A stretch of DNA of 64,000 nt from Fomitopsis serialis (taxonomy: Eukaryota > Basidiomycota > Agaricomycetes > Polyporales > Fomitopsidaceae), in assembly GCF_022376445.1 (NCBI RefSeq), contig NW_025954975.1:248001-312000 (forward strand), written 5' to 3'. The notes below the pieces were generated by a model, which saw nothing but the letters and a program-made list of their open reading frames with translations, searched no databases and was not told the DNA's origin. Positions 25,005 to 36,460 of this stretch are shown here, piece by piece. The translations under genes and the position numbers were made by a program. Positions within the stretch are counted from its first letter, which is position 1; each line of letters opens with the position of its first letter.

Positions 25005-25342
25005 TGGGTGCGAGCCTGTGCGAGCGTGCTGCACGGCCTCGAGGCTCGAGGAGTTGTGGAAGTGCAGAGATGGCCGCCGATAAGGTAACGCTATATCGGA
25101 CCAATCTAAGTTAGGCGGTTACTTACTATGTTATCCTGCTTACAGCTTAGTGTGGAATGAAGGAAATGATCGATATGGAAATTCTCGGAAATTATGTCAC
25201 TTATCGGTAACTTGCGGCGCGCGATCCCTAAAATTTGGACCCCCAGGCTGTCCACTTCCCTCCTGGCTCCCCGCCTCGTCCCCCTCCTCCCTCGCCCGCT
25301 GTACCATAGCCCACCGAAAGCGAACGGCTAGAGTACGCCAAA
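25005..25342. promoter_or_regulatory. Divergent promoter between POP7 and eRF1
   Basis: Only 338 bp separate the two start codons. The interval holds a CCAAT box (25,101-25,105) and a C/T-rich tract (about 25,245-25,300) close to the eRF1 start, both usual for constitutively expressed fungal genes. Co-regulation of these two RNA/translation genes is an inference from arrangement only. Confidence 0.55.
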
Positions 25343-26920
25343 ATGAGTCAGGATCCTGCGGACCAGAATATCCAGATGTGGAAAATCAAGAAGCTCATCA
25401 AGAGCCTTGATGCAGCGAGAGGGTGAGCAGTGTCTTACTCGTACACACAAGGATATAGCTCACCAGGAAACTAGAGCTGGAACATCTATGATCAGTCTGA
25501 TCGTCCCACCAAAGGTACGACTGCTTGTCTGGTGAGTGATCGCGATGTATTGACCCAGTGCATATAGGACCAAATCTCTCGTATATCGGCGATGTTGACA
25601 CAAGAATACGGTACTGCGTCGAATATCAAGTCGCGAGTCAACAGATTGTCTGTGCTCGCAGCCATTACGAGTACGCAACAGCGTCTGAAGCTGTACAACC
25701 GTGTACCACCAAATGGTCTCGTGCTCTTTGTTGGTACGATCTTGACGGACGAGGGGAAGGAAAAGAAGGTCTCTTTCGACTTTGAGCCTCACAAGCCCAT
25801 CAACACGTATGTCGAATGCTTGGTCATTTTGCTGCCAATCGTAACTCTGTACCAGATCACTATACCTCTGTGACAACAAGTTCCACACTGAGGCACTCCA
25901 GGAGCTGCTCGAGTCCGACTCCAAGTTCGGCTTCATCGTCATGGACGGAAACGGCACGCTCTTCGGTACCGTTGCGGGGAACACGCGCGAGGTCATTCAC
26001 AAATTCACCGTCGACCTCCCAAAGAAGCACGGTCGTGGTGGACAGTCCGCGCTGCGTTTCGCGCGTCTCCGTGACGAGAAGCGGCACAACTACGTCCGCA
26101 AGGTCGCCGAGCACGCCGTCCAGCACTTCATCACGAACGACAAGGTGAACGTGACGGGCTTGGTCCTCGCGGGTAGCGCGGATTTCAAGACGGAGCTCAG
26201 CCAGAGTGACATGTTCGACCTGAGATTGGCTGCGAAGGTCCTCAAGGTCGTCGATGTCAGTTACGGCGGCGAGAACGGGTTCAACCAGGTAATTGACCAC
26301 TGGTGAATGCGCGGAGACCCCAACTCTGATCGATCGCGATAGGCAATCGAACTTGCTGCCGAGTCTCTCGCGAACGTGAAATTTGTGCAGGAGAAGAAGC
26401 TTATCCAGAAATACTTCGACGAGATTAGTCAGGACACGGGCAAGTACTGCTTCGGTGTGGATGACACCCTGAAGGCCCTCGACCTCGGCGCTGTCGAGAC
26501 GCTCATTGTCTGGGAGAACCTCGACATCACTCGCTACATCCTCCGAAACGCCGCTGGTGGTACGTGCTGCAACCGCCTCATTGTGTCATCTTCCTGCTCA
26601 CAGTATACACAGAGGAGATAATCGTCCACGCCAGCAAGGAGCAAGAGAAGGACCGCGAAAAGTTTACGGACAAGTCAACGGCACTGGAGATGGAGCAGGT
26701 CTGCGAGCCGCAGTCGCTGCTCGAGTGGTTCGCGGAGAAGTACCGCGAGTTCGGCGCGAACCTCGAGTTCGTCACGAACCGCTCGCAGGAGGGCGCGCAG
26801 TTCGTCAAGGGTTTCGGCGGCATCGGCGGGCTCCTCAGGTACAAGGTCGACTTCACGAACCTCCAGACGGTTGACGATGAGGATGAGGACGAGTTCCTGA
26901 GCGACGACGAGAATCTCTGA
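25343..26920 (+). CDS. SUP45: Eukaryotic peptide chain release factor subunit 1 (eRF1)
   Basis: eRF1 recognises all three stop codons in the ribosomal A site and triggers peptide release together with eRF3. Six exons (introns 25,423-25,474, 25,515-25,567, 25,807-25,855, 26,289-26,342 and 26,560-26,603) give 441 residues, close to the usual ~437. The N domain has [19 protein letters not shown] (stop-codon recognition) and YLCDNKF (YxCxxxF motif). The M domain has [17 protein letters not shown], with the GGQ that contacts the peptidyl-transferase centre. The C domain ends in an acidic [15 protein letters not shown] tail as in other eRF1s. All hallmark residues are present, so the gene looks functional. 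Confidence 0.97.
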
Positions 26921-27565
26921 CTTTTGTGGCGGCTCCCTAGAGGAGCTCTGCCTGGCTGGGGTACGCCGGGTGGGGCGAAGGGCAGGGGTGTGCAGGGTCG
27001 GTGGTCAGGTCCGGTCGAGGAGACGCGCGTTGCAGAGCAGGCAGGTGTTGGGGTTGAGTGGGGTGAGGAGTGCAGCGCAGTGGTTGCGCGAGTCCAGGAG
27101 GGACAAGAAGCGATCAAGAGCGGCCAAGAAGTTGCCCTCAGATCATTGTATCAGCAAGTCAAGTCGATATATACGCAGGGGCTTTCCGTCAGCGTGCGTA
27201 CTTATCTGCGTCCATCTTCTCATCTTGTCTAGTCTAATCAACGCCCACAGCTCTCTCAGCCGTCCAAGAGCTGTATTCGCAAAGTTCCAACCGATGTCTC
27301 CAGTATTGCTGTCACTGCTGATTCACTCGGATCTGTATTGCTTTCCATGTAGTATCAGTGTCGTCGCATGCATCGCTAATAAAGCTCGGTGCCAGCCTCA
27401 AGGCAATGGTAGCCTACTGCTATCTTTATAACAGTCTCTGTGATATCTGCATCTAGAGTACACGAGGACGAACACCCATCACATAAATTAAGGTAAATAT
27501 GTTGTCTTCAAACTATTGAGAGCAAACGATACCGCTCTGGTCCACTGCGGAACCCTCTTTCACAT
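26921..27565. other. Convergent 3' flanks of eRF1 and the P450 gene
   Basis: The two genes converge here. The sequence grows AT-rich toward the middle and contains AATAAA-like strings (for example CTAATAAAGC near 27,378), fitting 3' untranslated regions. No open frame with domain support and no RNA gene seen. Confidence 0.6.
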
Positions 27566-29945
27566 TCAATACTCGGGCCGCACATGGGTCTTGACCTTCA
27601 GAGGCAATCTGGCTCCCTTCTGCTTCTCCTGCTTCAGGAACGGACGATCCACGAGGCCGGGAATCTTGGAGATCTCTTCCTTTGGCAGCGCGAGCTCGAA
27701 CTCGAACGAACGGATGAGCGTGAAGAGCAGGGCCTTCATCCTGTGCAGCTGTATTCAGTACCCCGCAGGAAACATGCGAGCCAGGAGATTGTGGACGCAC
27801 TCGACAAGGGAAAACCGGAAGCCGATGCACGCGCGGGGCCCGCCGAGGAAGGTGAGCATGTTGCCCCACACGCCAGGGATGGCGTGCGCCGCTTCGGGGA
27901 TGGTGCCGGACAACCACCGCTCCGGCCTACGCGCGCAGGACGCGAAAAAGAACAAGGTGAGTTTCACGTCGAGGCTCGCATGGTAGACGACGTACTTGAA
28001 CTCCTGGGCGTCCGGGCCCCAGAGGTCCTTCGACTTGTTCATCGCGAGAATCGGGATGCTAATCCGCGTGTTCTTGGGAATCCTATCGGCGTACCAAGCA
28101 TGAGCACCGGCGCAGGCCTATGAGCCGTCTGTACGCAGGAAACACGCACCGGACGCTATCGCACACATTTCCCTTCCGGTCCACGTACGGTCTCTCCAGG
28201 GGTATGACGTCCTCCCTCGCTGACACACGGATCGTCGCCGACACGGGCGCGTACACGCGCATGCTCTCGCGGACGACCGCCTCGAGGTACGGCAGCGCAT
28301 TGAGCTCGTCCATCGTCGGGCTCTCCGTGGGCACGCCCCAGAGCTCCTCGCGGAGCTGCGTCTGCACGCTCTGGTTCTGCGCGAGCGCGAAGAGGCACCA
28401 CGCGGTTGCGGTCGAGGTCGTTTCGTGTCCAGCGACGAGGAAGCTGGGTGTAAGGGCGCGTTAGTATGACACCACCGGTAGATACACGGCGCAAGACGCA
28501 TACGTAGGGACCTCTGTTCAGCGGAATCACAGTCAGCACATTTCCCGGGGACCAAGCAGAGCACAGGACTTACGAGCAAGCATGTCTTCGTCCGACAGCC
28601 GCTGACTTTCCGGGATGTCCGTGCTCATGTTCGCCTTGATCAGCAGCGTGAGCAAGTCGCGGTCGTGCATGCCCTTCCCGCCGATCTCCTTCTCGCCCCC
28701 GGCCTCCGCAGCCGCGCGCAGGATCGCCGCCTTCTTCTCCGCAATGAGCGCCATCCCGATTCGCCGCGCGACGCGCTGTGCGTCATCCATCCGGTGCGAG
28801 ACCTGGGTCGGCTATTCCATTCGGGTGGGTGAGTCGGTGTATGCGGGTGGCAGAGGGGAGGAAGGTGCTTACGATCATACGGAAGATGGGGACGTAGTTC
28901 CGGAGGACGGACAGGACGGAGAGGCCCGCGCCGGAGATGGCGCGGAACATGACGTCGAACGCGAGGCGGAGCTCGTTCGGCTTGCCCTCCGGGTTGAGCG
29001 AGTGCAGGTCGTAGTTGAAGCCTTTCGGCGCCGCGTCAGCGTTCGGAAGGCAGGACGGCCTGGCGCATTCGTGGGACTCACCGGCGAGGCCGATCACGTC
29101 GAGGGTCATGTTGTTGAGACCGCTGACGACGTCCAGCTGGGTTACGTTCCCGGCTTTGGCGACCTGCTCGTGCCAGATGTTACGTAGTTGGTGGGCCTTC
29201 TCGACGAAGATGTCCGTGAGGGCGCGGATTTGGACTGGTCCAAAGGCCGGGTTCTGTGTAGCGTTAGCTCAAGCTGTTGCCGGTGAAAATTAGTCGCTCA
29301 CCAGGATTCTCCTCTGTAACATTACCTGTGGTCAGGAACCCAGTGTGAGCTTAGTATATGGCGCATATACTCACCTGCTGCCTATGCTGTTCACCTATAT
29401 GCGCGTAGACGATGTAGATTAATCGTACGCCACTGGCAAGAGTGTTCACACCGACCTTCCACAACAAGAAGACCTGCAGAATTGTTGAAACACTAAACGT
29501 GCATTGAGATGTCTACTTCACGTACCCTTGCCCAGAATCAGACCCAGGTTGAATCTGGCAATCTCGGGTTTTGGATAATCATGCGAGTGGGTGAGGACAT
29601 GGTTGACAGCTTTCGTATCCAACATGAGTAATGCGTCGGCCTGTCAATGCTCGGTCAATCAGTAAGCCCCATCGCAACGCAGAAACGGCTACACACATTC
29701 ATGGAGACTTTGTACTTGAGTACATGGCCGTGTCGCTTCGCCCATCGTTCCAACATGACACCTGGTTCTTCGGAGCGCATGTCTCCGAGGTTGCCGTACA
29801 GCCAGCTCGAGGATCGGGGCCCTGGCATGTCCCACATGCTCGAGTTGTACCGGTCGATGTATCTTGGGACCACCTTCCAAAGGGCGTAGAGGAGGATTGC
29901 CCCGGCCAAGGAGAGGAAAGGGCTAGCAACTGAGAGCGGCGACAT
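27566..29945 (-). CDS. Cytochrome P450 monooxygenase, 13 exons
   Basis: Membrane-bound haem monooxygenase; the substrate cannot be told from sequence. The spliced model has 554 codons. An N-terminal anchor ([20 protein letters not shown]) is followed by a proline-rich hinge ([18 protein letters not shown]) and the C-helix region GEQHRQQRRILNPAFGP. The I-helix oxygen-binding motif AGHETTS, the K-helix ExxR (EAVVRESMR), FKPERW, and the haem loop [17 protein letters not shown] with its cysteine ligand follow. Very small exons of 18 nt (29,456-29,473), 20 nt (29,375-29,394), 12 nt (29,302-29,313) and 10 nt (28,504-28,513) are required to keep the frame. An alternative start lies two codons upstream. 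CYP family not assigned. Confidence 0.9.
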
Positions 29946-29951
29946 GACCAC

Positions 29952-30955
29952 AAAAATATGTGAGGAACAACGAGGAGAATGAGGGATGTCTTGTGGAAAG
30001 AAGCGCAGCTCTGGGAACCTGAGGCTCAGACCTGTGGTATATATACGGCGAGCTCACTAAACGCGGATATGTCTCGTTCCCACAAGTCTGACAGCCAGTG
30101 ATACATATGGGCCCGGCTGTAGTGTCCGTGGCAGTGATGCCGATGCAAAACGCGGCTCTAAGAGAGTGCTGAGCAGCTCGCAGTGCTCGTCCATGCGCAA
30201 GCACGGCGCGTCCTTTCCAGCCGAGCCCCCGCCCCCGCCGGGCCGCGCGCCACAGTCATCACCCGCGACTCACCGCGTCTGTGGCCAAATTCAACTTCAG
30301 ATCTGAGCGCCGATCAATCCGGTGGCGGTGCCAGCTAGCGCCACCGTCCGCCACGGACGCGTCTCCTCCCTGTCGAGTCGCCAAACTGTCAGTACAGTTT
30401 GGCGACTCTCTTTCTTGAGCTACAACAATAAACTGGCCTACACCTCGCGTCATTTGTCCAATTACTCATGGGTTGTAACAGGTTGCCACAGGACCGGGAT
30501 CTTGCCTGAGGCAGATACGCCCTCAGATACGTCGCTCTGCGGTCAGACCAGGGTCAGACGTCCAAAGAGTGAAAGACCAGGAATATGACATAAGAGACTG
30601 TACTAGTGAGTAACAATATCATGCCCCGTTTGAACGCGCAAGGCCTCGACGGGGCACCTATTGGCCCTTGGGTCATCACACAATAGCCAGCTGGCAAGCT
30701 AATCTTCCTTGATACATGCGTTGTCTGTTCACCGACTTCGTCTCATGACAGGCACTGCGGTGATACGGCCATTGTAAGCTGCTTGAATGCGGCACCGAGT
30801 GATCCAGGAGTGATAGCCGTGACGAGGATACATGTATGTCATTATTCCTCGCGCGACCGCGGGCTGATATCCGCTGTGATACACTAAACAGATACATTAA
30901 TACTTCGGACTACGGATATCAGCGGCGCGAGGCCGTATCGCATCCCCGGAGACCT
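29952..30955. other. Intergenic region with P450 promoter
   Basis: A TATATATA string at 30,038-30,046 lies about 95 bp upstream of the P450 start and is the likely TATA box. Further right there is a perfect hairpin (listed separately). The rest, up to the stop of the next minus-strand gene, holds only short unsupported open frames. No tRNA-like fold noticed. Confidence 0.5.
30375..30408. repeat. Perfect 15-bp inverted repeat (hairpin)
   Basis: GAGTCGCCAAACTGT is followed by a 4-nt loop (CAGT) and its exact complement. It sits mid-intergenic, about 430 bp upstream of the P450 start and 550 bp beyond the 3' end of the next gene. It could be a protein-binding palindrome or the remnant of a foldback element; no flanking direct repeat is evident. 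Confidence 0.7.
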
Positions 30956-32166
30956 TCATTCTTCCTCAACAAGCGATATAGCCAGTGCCATCTTCTCCGC
31001 CAACAGACGGTGCACGGTCTTTGAGAACGCCACACCGTCCGCACAGCGGATCCATATCTTGCCGTCGGGCTTCGCCTCCTCGCCTTCGATGAAGCCAAAT
31101 TCTTCCGCGTCGTCCAACAAGTCGGACAGCATCTTGTGGGACGAGAACAGGAAGAGGGAGGCATCGGAATAGCTCTCCGTCTCCGTGAACTCACGTGCGC
31201 TGTCGTGCAGGAGCTCGTTCCACTCCGAGATGTACCCGTCCAGTTGGTTCGCATAGTCTGCGAGCAATTTGCTTACCGGCGAGCGATTCACCGCAGGCAC
31301 GTCGAGAATCAGGAAGTTTCGCGCATTCTCGGCATACATATACTTGACATGATCCATCAACATTGCAACAAGGCTTTCCAGCCCGATGTCCTCCTTGCAC
31401 AGTTTCCTGCGAGACGTGAGTCGCCGGCAACAATGCATGCGCACGTGTGACTCACAGACAATCGTAGGTTCCGAACCAGAAGACTGTCGACAAAGGATGT
31501 AAGTCCGTCGACCCGATCAACGCTGCACGCTCTCACCATACAGGTCTTCTCTGGTCGAGGACTTTTGCGGAGAGTCGTGGTTGCTGACGAATCATCGCAT
31601 TGCTGCGGGATATCGTCTTCGACGTTCGCGCGATCCGTTGCGTAGATATCACACGCTGCTCCGCATATGCTGCCGCTCACGATCTCTCTGAGCTGGTGAT
31701 GCTGAAGGACAACGTCAATCTATCATGCATGGGGTGCGGCGTAGATAGGTGCGTACCCATACGTTCTCCTCGTCCACGCTATATGTATCACCGCTGTGGA
31801 CAGCCATCTGGCTTAGTATAATCCCCGCTGCGAGTATGATCGGGTCTACTCACAAGTGAACCCAGGTATCGAACTTCGCCAGGTCAGGCCAGCTCTCGCG
31901 CTTGACCGCCACCGGGAGAATCCCTGTGTGTCGCGGAGGGTCAGCACCTGCCACGCGCGGAGCATCTCTGACCTACCGGATGGCGGTATGGTGTTGTTGA
32001 CCACCCTCAGCACCGACAGAATGTGCTCGACGGCCCTGTCTTCGCGTGCCACACTCTCGCGGGCCGCGCTGTCCATTTCGGTCCTTGCTTTCTTCCTCAG
32101 GGGGCTCAGCCCGGTCGGCGTCTTGGGCGACCCCCCGCTCTCGCGTAGTCGCTTGATATCAGGCAT
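30956..32166 (-). CDS. Degenerate SGNH/GDSL hydrolase (CE16-like), paralogue 1
   Basis: Six exons (190, 70, 37, 160, 28 and 451 nt) give 311 residues. Splicing restores block I as WVHFGDTYS (GDSL-like, but Thr replaces the nucleophilic Ser) and block III as FFWFGTYDC, where GxND has become GTYD. The later CE16-like signature NFLILDVPAVNRSP is intact, as is WNELLHDSAREF...LFLFSSHKMLSDLLDD. The block V DxxH region reads WIRCADGVAFSKTVH and lacks the usual pair. Instead of a signal peptide the N-terminus has SPLRKKARTEM, resembling a nuclear signal. This suggests an intracellular pseudoenzyme. A paralogue with the same exon layout is at 62,075. Confidence 0.7.
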
Positions 32167-32600
32167 CGCGGTGTTCTCTGGGCCCTCTACTCGGGGGAGG
32201 GGAGGGGGGTGATGGGGGTTGGAGGACAAGGTGCGGACGCGGTGAACGCGTCCCGCCCGAGCATTGAACACGCTCGTGACCGCGTACAGGTACCGATGGT
32301 TGGCCACGGACAATCGGACCGCATCTCTCGGGTAAGCCCACATGGGCGGACAATGCTGCTTGTATTTTCCGCTAGGACATGTTTGTTTTTGGTTGTCGTG
32401 TAGGACAACATTTGTCGCCGTCACGCAGGGTGTGACGCGCAGCCGATGGTATGTTATTTTACTATTTACCGGAATGGTATCTCCTTGTGCCACTGAGAAC
32501 GGCGGCCATCTACCCTCGTCCTCGTTCAACGGTATGCTGATTGCAGTTATACAGACCAAGTGTGCGTGAACCGGAAACAAAGGACGACAATGACACGGCT
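32167..32600. other. Intergenic region between SGNH paralogue 1 and membrane protein 1
   Basis: Holds the promoter of SGNH paralogue 1 on its left side and the 3' flank of the first PPxY membrane protein gene on its right. Apart from the ACGCGT block no further gene or RNA is seen. Confidence 0.5.
32220..32260 (-). promoter_or_regulatory. MCB (ACGCGT) site upstream of SGNH paralogue 1
   Basis: ACGCGT at 32,246-32,251 lies about 80 bp upstream of the start codon inside a block (GGAGGACAAG ... GAACGCGTCCCG) that is repeated upstream of paralogue 2 at nearly the same distance. ACGCGT is the core MBF site of G1/S genes in yeasts; its use here is inferred. Confidence 0.5.
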
Positions 32601-34081
32601 TCACATGTACGCAGGAGGCGGTTCACAGTTCAGTCTGACGACACCCTCCGTCTCCGCCGTCAACCGCCTCATCTCCTGACGCAACGCCGCCATCTCTCTC
32701 CTCAGCCCCCGCGTAATCTCTGCGTGCGTCAATCGCGAGTTTGCAGGTACACGGACGGCAGTGCTCTCCGTCGCATCTATACGGCCCGGCGCTGGAGCAG
32801 CACTACCGGCCGCCGCCCGTTCGGCGCGCAAGCTCGCGACCTGCTGCCGGAGTTCGTCGGCCTCGCGCTCCATGCGCTCATGATCTGGTAAGGGCCTCGG
32901 TGTAATCCGTCGACGTTTCTCGTCGAGTCTTCCTCTGTCAGCTAGAGTGACAGGGACCGGGACGCTGAGGACAACGGCATCCTTCGATCCTCGTGCGGCC
33001 GGATCAGACAAGGAAACGACCATGCCCGGAGGATTCGGAGTTGTGTCGAATGGCTCGATGTCCCGGCTGTTCCAGCCTTTCACGAACGGCGGCGCTCGCT
33101 GCCTTTGGAAGCAAATCACGAGGAAGAGACACAGTGCGAGGAAGGCGACACCACCTACTACACCGCCGGCGATCGCGCCAACGGGTGGGCCTGCTCTCAT
33201 GTGAGAGGGTTCGGAGTAGATGTAGGTGCCACTCACCGTGGTGAGCTGTATTGACCACCGAGTCGCTACTTGCACTGCTCAAGGCCGAGGCCAATGCGGT
33301 CTGGAAACGAGATTACGGTTGTTGAACCTGTGATTATACCATCAAATTCGAGCTTACTGTTGGCGAGTTGTCGATCTGAGTTGTCGGAGTCGTGTCATCG
33401 TCGTCAGTGCTACGCCGTACGCTCGTCAATGGCTTCTGAGGGCAGCGCAGTGGCAGTATGGACTCACGTATACATAGCCCAGTCGAACAGCAGAACAGAT
33501 GCTAGCCCACTGGAATTTTGCGCTGCGGTCACAACCAGCGTGTGCTTCTCATTACTGAGCTCTGTCCTATTGAAGACAGTAACGTTGTACTCGAATTGGT
33601 CGACCCATGTTTTAGGAGCGTAGTAGTAGGTGTCGACCAGGATGCCATCTAGTTCGAACGTAGCATTGGTGAACGTTATGTCTCCGACGGCATCGTAGTT
33701 GCTGCGGATGCAATATACCCAGATAGCAGTTCCTGGATGGGTCACTCAGTCCAGCTGGCTGAGTGTGATAGAGGAGAGAATTAAAGACAAACCGGTGAAG
33801 TTCAATGTGACAGAGGGCTCTGCCAAGGTATTCGAGGTCGTGTCGTGCCATGTACTTTGGAACGCTTCGCCTACACTTGGGTGGAGATCGCATTGACCGC
33901 AAGTCGGTCCGTAGTTCCATGCGTTCGAGTACACTGGTTTCTCTCCGGTGACTAGATCGCCCCATTCATCATCGATCGTCCTGTTGGTCGGGACAGCGAA
34001 TGCGGCCAGCGCAAGAGGAAAGACAAGGAGGACGCCCAGCATGCTCAGGCAGGGTTGTAGGCATGGTATACTAGTTGGCAT
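32601..34081 (-). CDS. Type I membrane protein with cytoplasmic coiled coil and PPxY tail, 1
   Basis: Five exons (introns 33,194-33,236, 33,301-33,357, 33,410-33,467 and 33,733-33,792) give 420 residues. A signal peptide (VLLVFPLALAAFA) precedes an ectodomain with NRTIDDEWGDLVTG, CGQCDLHPS and several N-glycosylation sites (NATF, NVTV, NRTE). A short D/T-rich stalk leads to one membrane span (IAGGVVGGVAFLALCLFLVI). The cytoplasmic part is basic, then a predicted coiled coil (EADELRQQVASLRAERAA, REMAALRQEMRRLTAET), ending CEPPPAYM. PPAY fits the PPxY motif bound by WW domains such as those of Rsp5/Nedd4 ligases. Function unknown; family recurrent in Agaricomycetes. Tandem with the next gene. 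Confidence 0.8.
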
Positions 34082-34922
34082 TTGTATTCGGAGAGGAGAG
34101 GCAGGAGAAGGGCGTTATAGACTCGGAGCATCCCCATGTCAAACTGATCTTGTCTACGTCTATGCTCTGGACGTCGCACATCGGCGCTGGAGCTTGACAT
34201 GCTGTCTGCGGGTATCAGTATAACATAATTGTGACAGTTCGGTATCATCCATCACTCCTTCAAAGCTTCAGGTGGTACCGGACTGTCCAGCTTGAACCGA
34301 CTCGCACTTAAAGTACATGTCTTTAGTATAACAATGCTTGGGGAATACAATTGCTGACGATCTCAGGTAACCTTGTCACTCGATGAGAACAGTTCTTGAA
34401 GTGAGCGACTCAAGAGGCATCAGTGGGACTTAGGTTAGTACGGCGGCTACTTGCAGCATTGACAAGTCATCACATCACGCTGACACTGCTGGATACCATG
34501 ATATTAGCTTCAACAATTGCAATGCTGAGCGCTGAGGATCTCACGCCGCACTCTGACAGCTCTGACAGCCCTGACTGCCGCAAGCATAGCACTACCTGTC
34601 AGCGTTTCAGCGGTGGACAGTGATGACGCTGCGCCTCTGCGTTGCTGCAGCCACCTCCGGAGGACAGCATGGCGATATGCGCGTAAGTCATGCATGTAGG
34701 CGTCTCGACGAGTTTGAGTCAGATTTTAGGCTCCAAGGGCCTAAATGATGACATCGTTGTTTGTTTGGTATGTATTGTAATCTGTCGCGCGCAGTTATCA
34801 GAAAGGTCGAGAAGTCGAGAAGACGCACAACAGAGGGTGAGTAGAAACTATCTTACTGATCACATACAGCCCGGTGACATGCACGAAACCTAGAAAAGAG
34901 ATATTACGAAACTTCCCCAAGC
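34082..34922. other. Intergenic region between the two membrane-protein genes
   Basis: Contains the promoter of the first gene and the 3' flank of the second. Only short, unsupported open frames occur. No repeat or RNA gene seen. Confidence 0.5.
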
Positions 34923-36400
34923 TCACATATATGCAGGAGGTGGCTCGCCCCGCCTGACATCGTCCGTCTCTTCCTTCAACTGCGCCATCTCCGCCCGCAG
35001 CGTCGCCATCTCCCTCCTTAGCTCTTGCTCAACCTCCGCGCCCGTGAGCCCAGAGGATGCGGACATGGCAGGAACGGATGGTCTGCTCTCCGTTGCGTAT
35101 GTGCCGCCTGGCGCCGTACTGTTGACAGCCGAGCGCAAGGTCGCAACTTGCTGTCGGAGTTCTGCCGCCTCGCGCTCCAGATGGTCGTGGCCTGAGGATA
35201 TGGACGGAGTGTGCCTCTCGTTGAGACGTCCGCTGTTAGATGAACTAATAGACACAGGAGCGCTGAGACCTACACCAGCAGCGCCCTTGTGTGATACTAG
35301 TGTTCCTCCATGTGAGGTTGGGGGGAGGTCGTGCAAGGAAACCATGCCTCGAGGAATGCGATGCGAAGTCTCAAAGAATGGGTCGATCTCCCGGCTATTT
35401 CTTCCATCCACGTATGACGCCGCTCGCTTTCTGCGGAAGCAGACCGCGAGGAGGACACAAATGGTAACGAAAGCAAGACCGCCGATTACACCGCCAGCGA
35501 TTGCTCCGGCTGGTCCACCTGTTCTAAGATGAGAGAAGTCGACATAGCAGACACAAAAATCACTTACTGTGGTGGGACGTGTTGAGCTCTGCAGCAGCAG
35601 TTGGACTGCTCGACGTCGATGCGGTTTGGCTCACAGTCGTCACAGCTGTGGACAGACCTGTCGATCCCGAGCTCATAGTTGACAAAACTGTGGTCTGGGT
35701 GGTCGAAGTCGTTGTGCTAGTGTTGCCATCGTCGAAGCTTTGCCGATGTGTTCATCGCTGGTTGAAGAGGGCAATGCGAAGGTATTGTGTACTCACGTGT
35801 ACATGGCCCAGTCAAACAACAGGGCGGACGACTGGGATCCCTGCACCGTACTCATGACCAGCTTGTGCTCCGTATTGCTGAGGCCCGTTTGACTGAAGAC
35901 CGAAACGTTGTATACGTATTGACTGGCGGTCGCATCGGGTTCATGGGCATAGCTGCCGGCCACTGCGCCGTCCAACTCGAAGGTAACATTGGTGAATGTT
36001 ACGATGTCGGCCGCGCTGGCGCTGTTGACAATGATACAATACACCCAGATGTCGGTTCCTGGACAAGTTGTTCAGCCCCAGCTACAGGGAGATGGATACA
36101 GCACGAACCAGTGAAGTCCAGCGTCACATAGGGCTGCGTGGGATCCGTAGCATTTGAAGTCGTATCGTGCCATGTACCGTCAAATGCATCGCTCGCACTC
36201 GGATGAAGAGCACAGATAGAGCATTCTGGACCAAAGTTCCAGTTGCTCGAGTAACTTGGCTGGATACCGGTGGATGAGTCGCCGTATTGATCATCGATCG
36301 TCCTGTTGATCTGACCAGCTAAGGCGTCCAGAGAGAGGAGAAAGGAGACAAAGAGGGCATACTGTGTGTGCAGGCAACTATGTGGGTATGGGGGAAACAT
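34923..36400 (-). CDS. Type I membrane protein with cytoplasmic coiled coil and PPxY tail, 2
   Basis: Tandem paralogue of the previous gene, four exons (introns 35,519-35,567, 35,738-35,796 and 36,059-36,108), 439 residues. The signal peptide (LFVSFLLSLDALAG) is followed by NRTIDDQYGDSSTG, a matching CSICALHPS ectodomain motif, HDTTSNATDP and NVSVFSQTGLSN. A much longer Ser/Thr-rich stalk (TSTTTSTTQTTVLSTMSS), probably O-glycosylated, precedes the span (GAIAGGVIGGLAFVTICVLL). The coiled coil (ELRREMATLRAEMAQLKEE) and terminal GEPPPAYM are conserved. The stalk exon replaces two small exons of gene 1. Likely role at the cell surface or in sorting, by inference only. Confidence 0.8.
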
Positions 36401-36445
36401 CTAGTATGGACGAGGGGCGAAGTAGCCGGTGTCAGTGGAGGAAAA

Positions 36446-36460
36446 CATATATATATATAT
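36446..36460 (-). promoter_or_regulatory. TATA-like (AT)n tract upstream of membrane protein 2
   Basis: An alternating AT run about 50 bp upstream of the start codon, the likely TATA element of this gene; it could equally be a neutral microsatellite. Confidence 0.4.
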
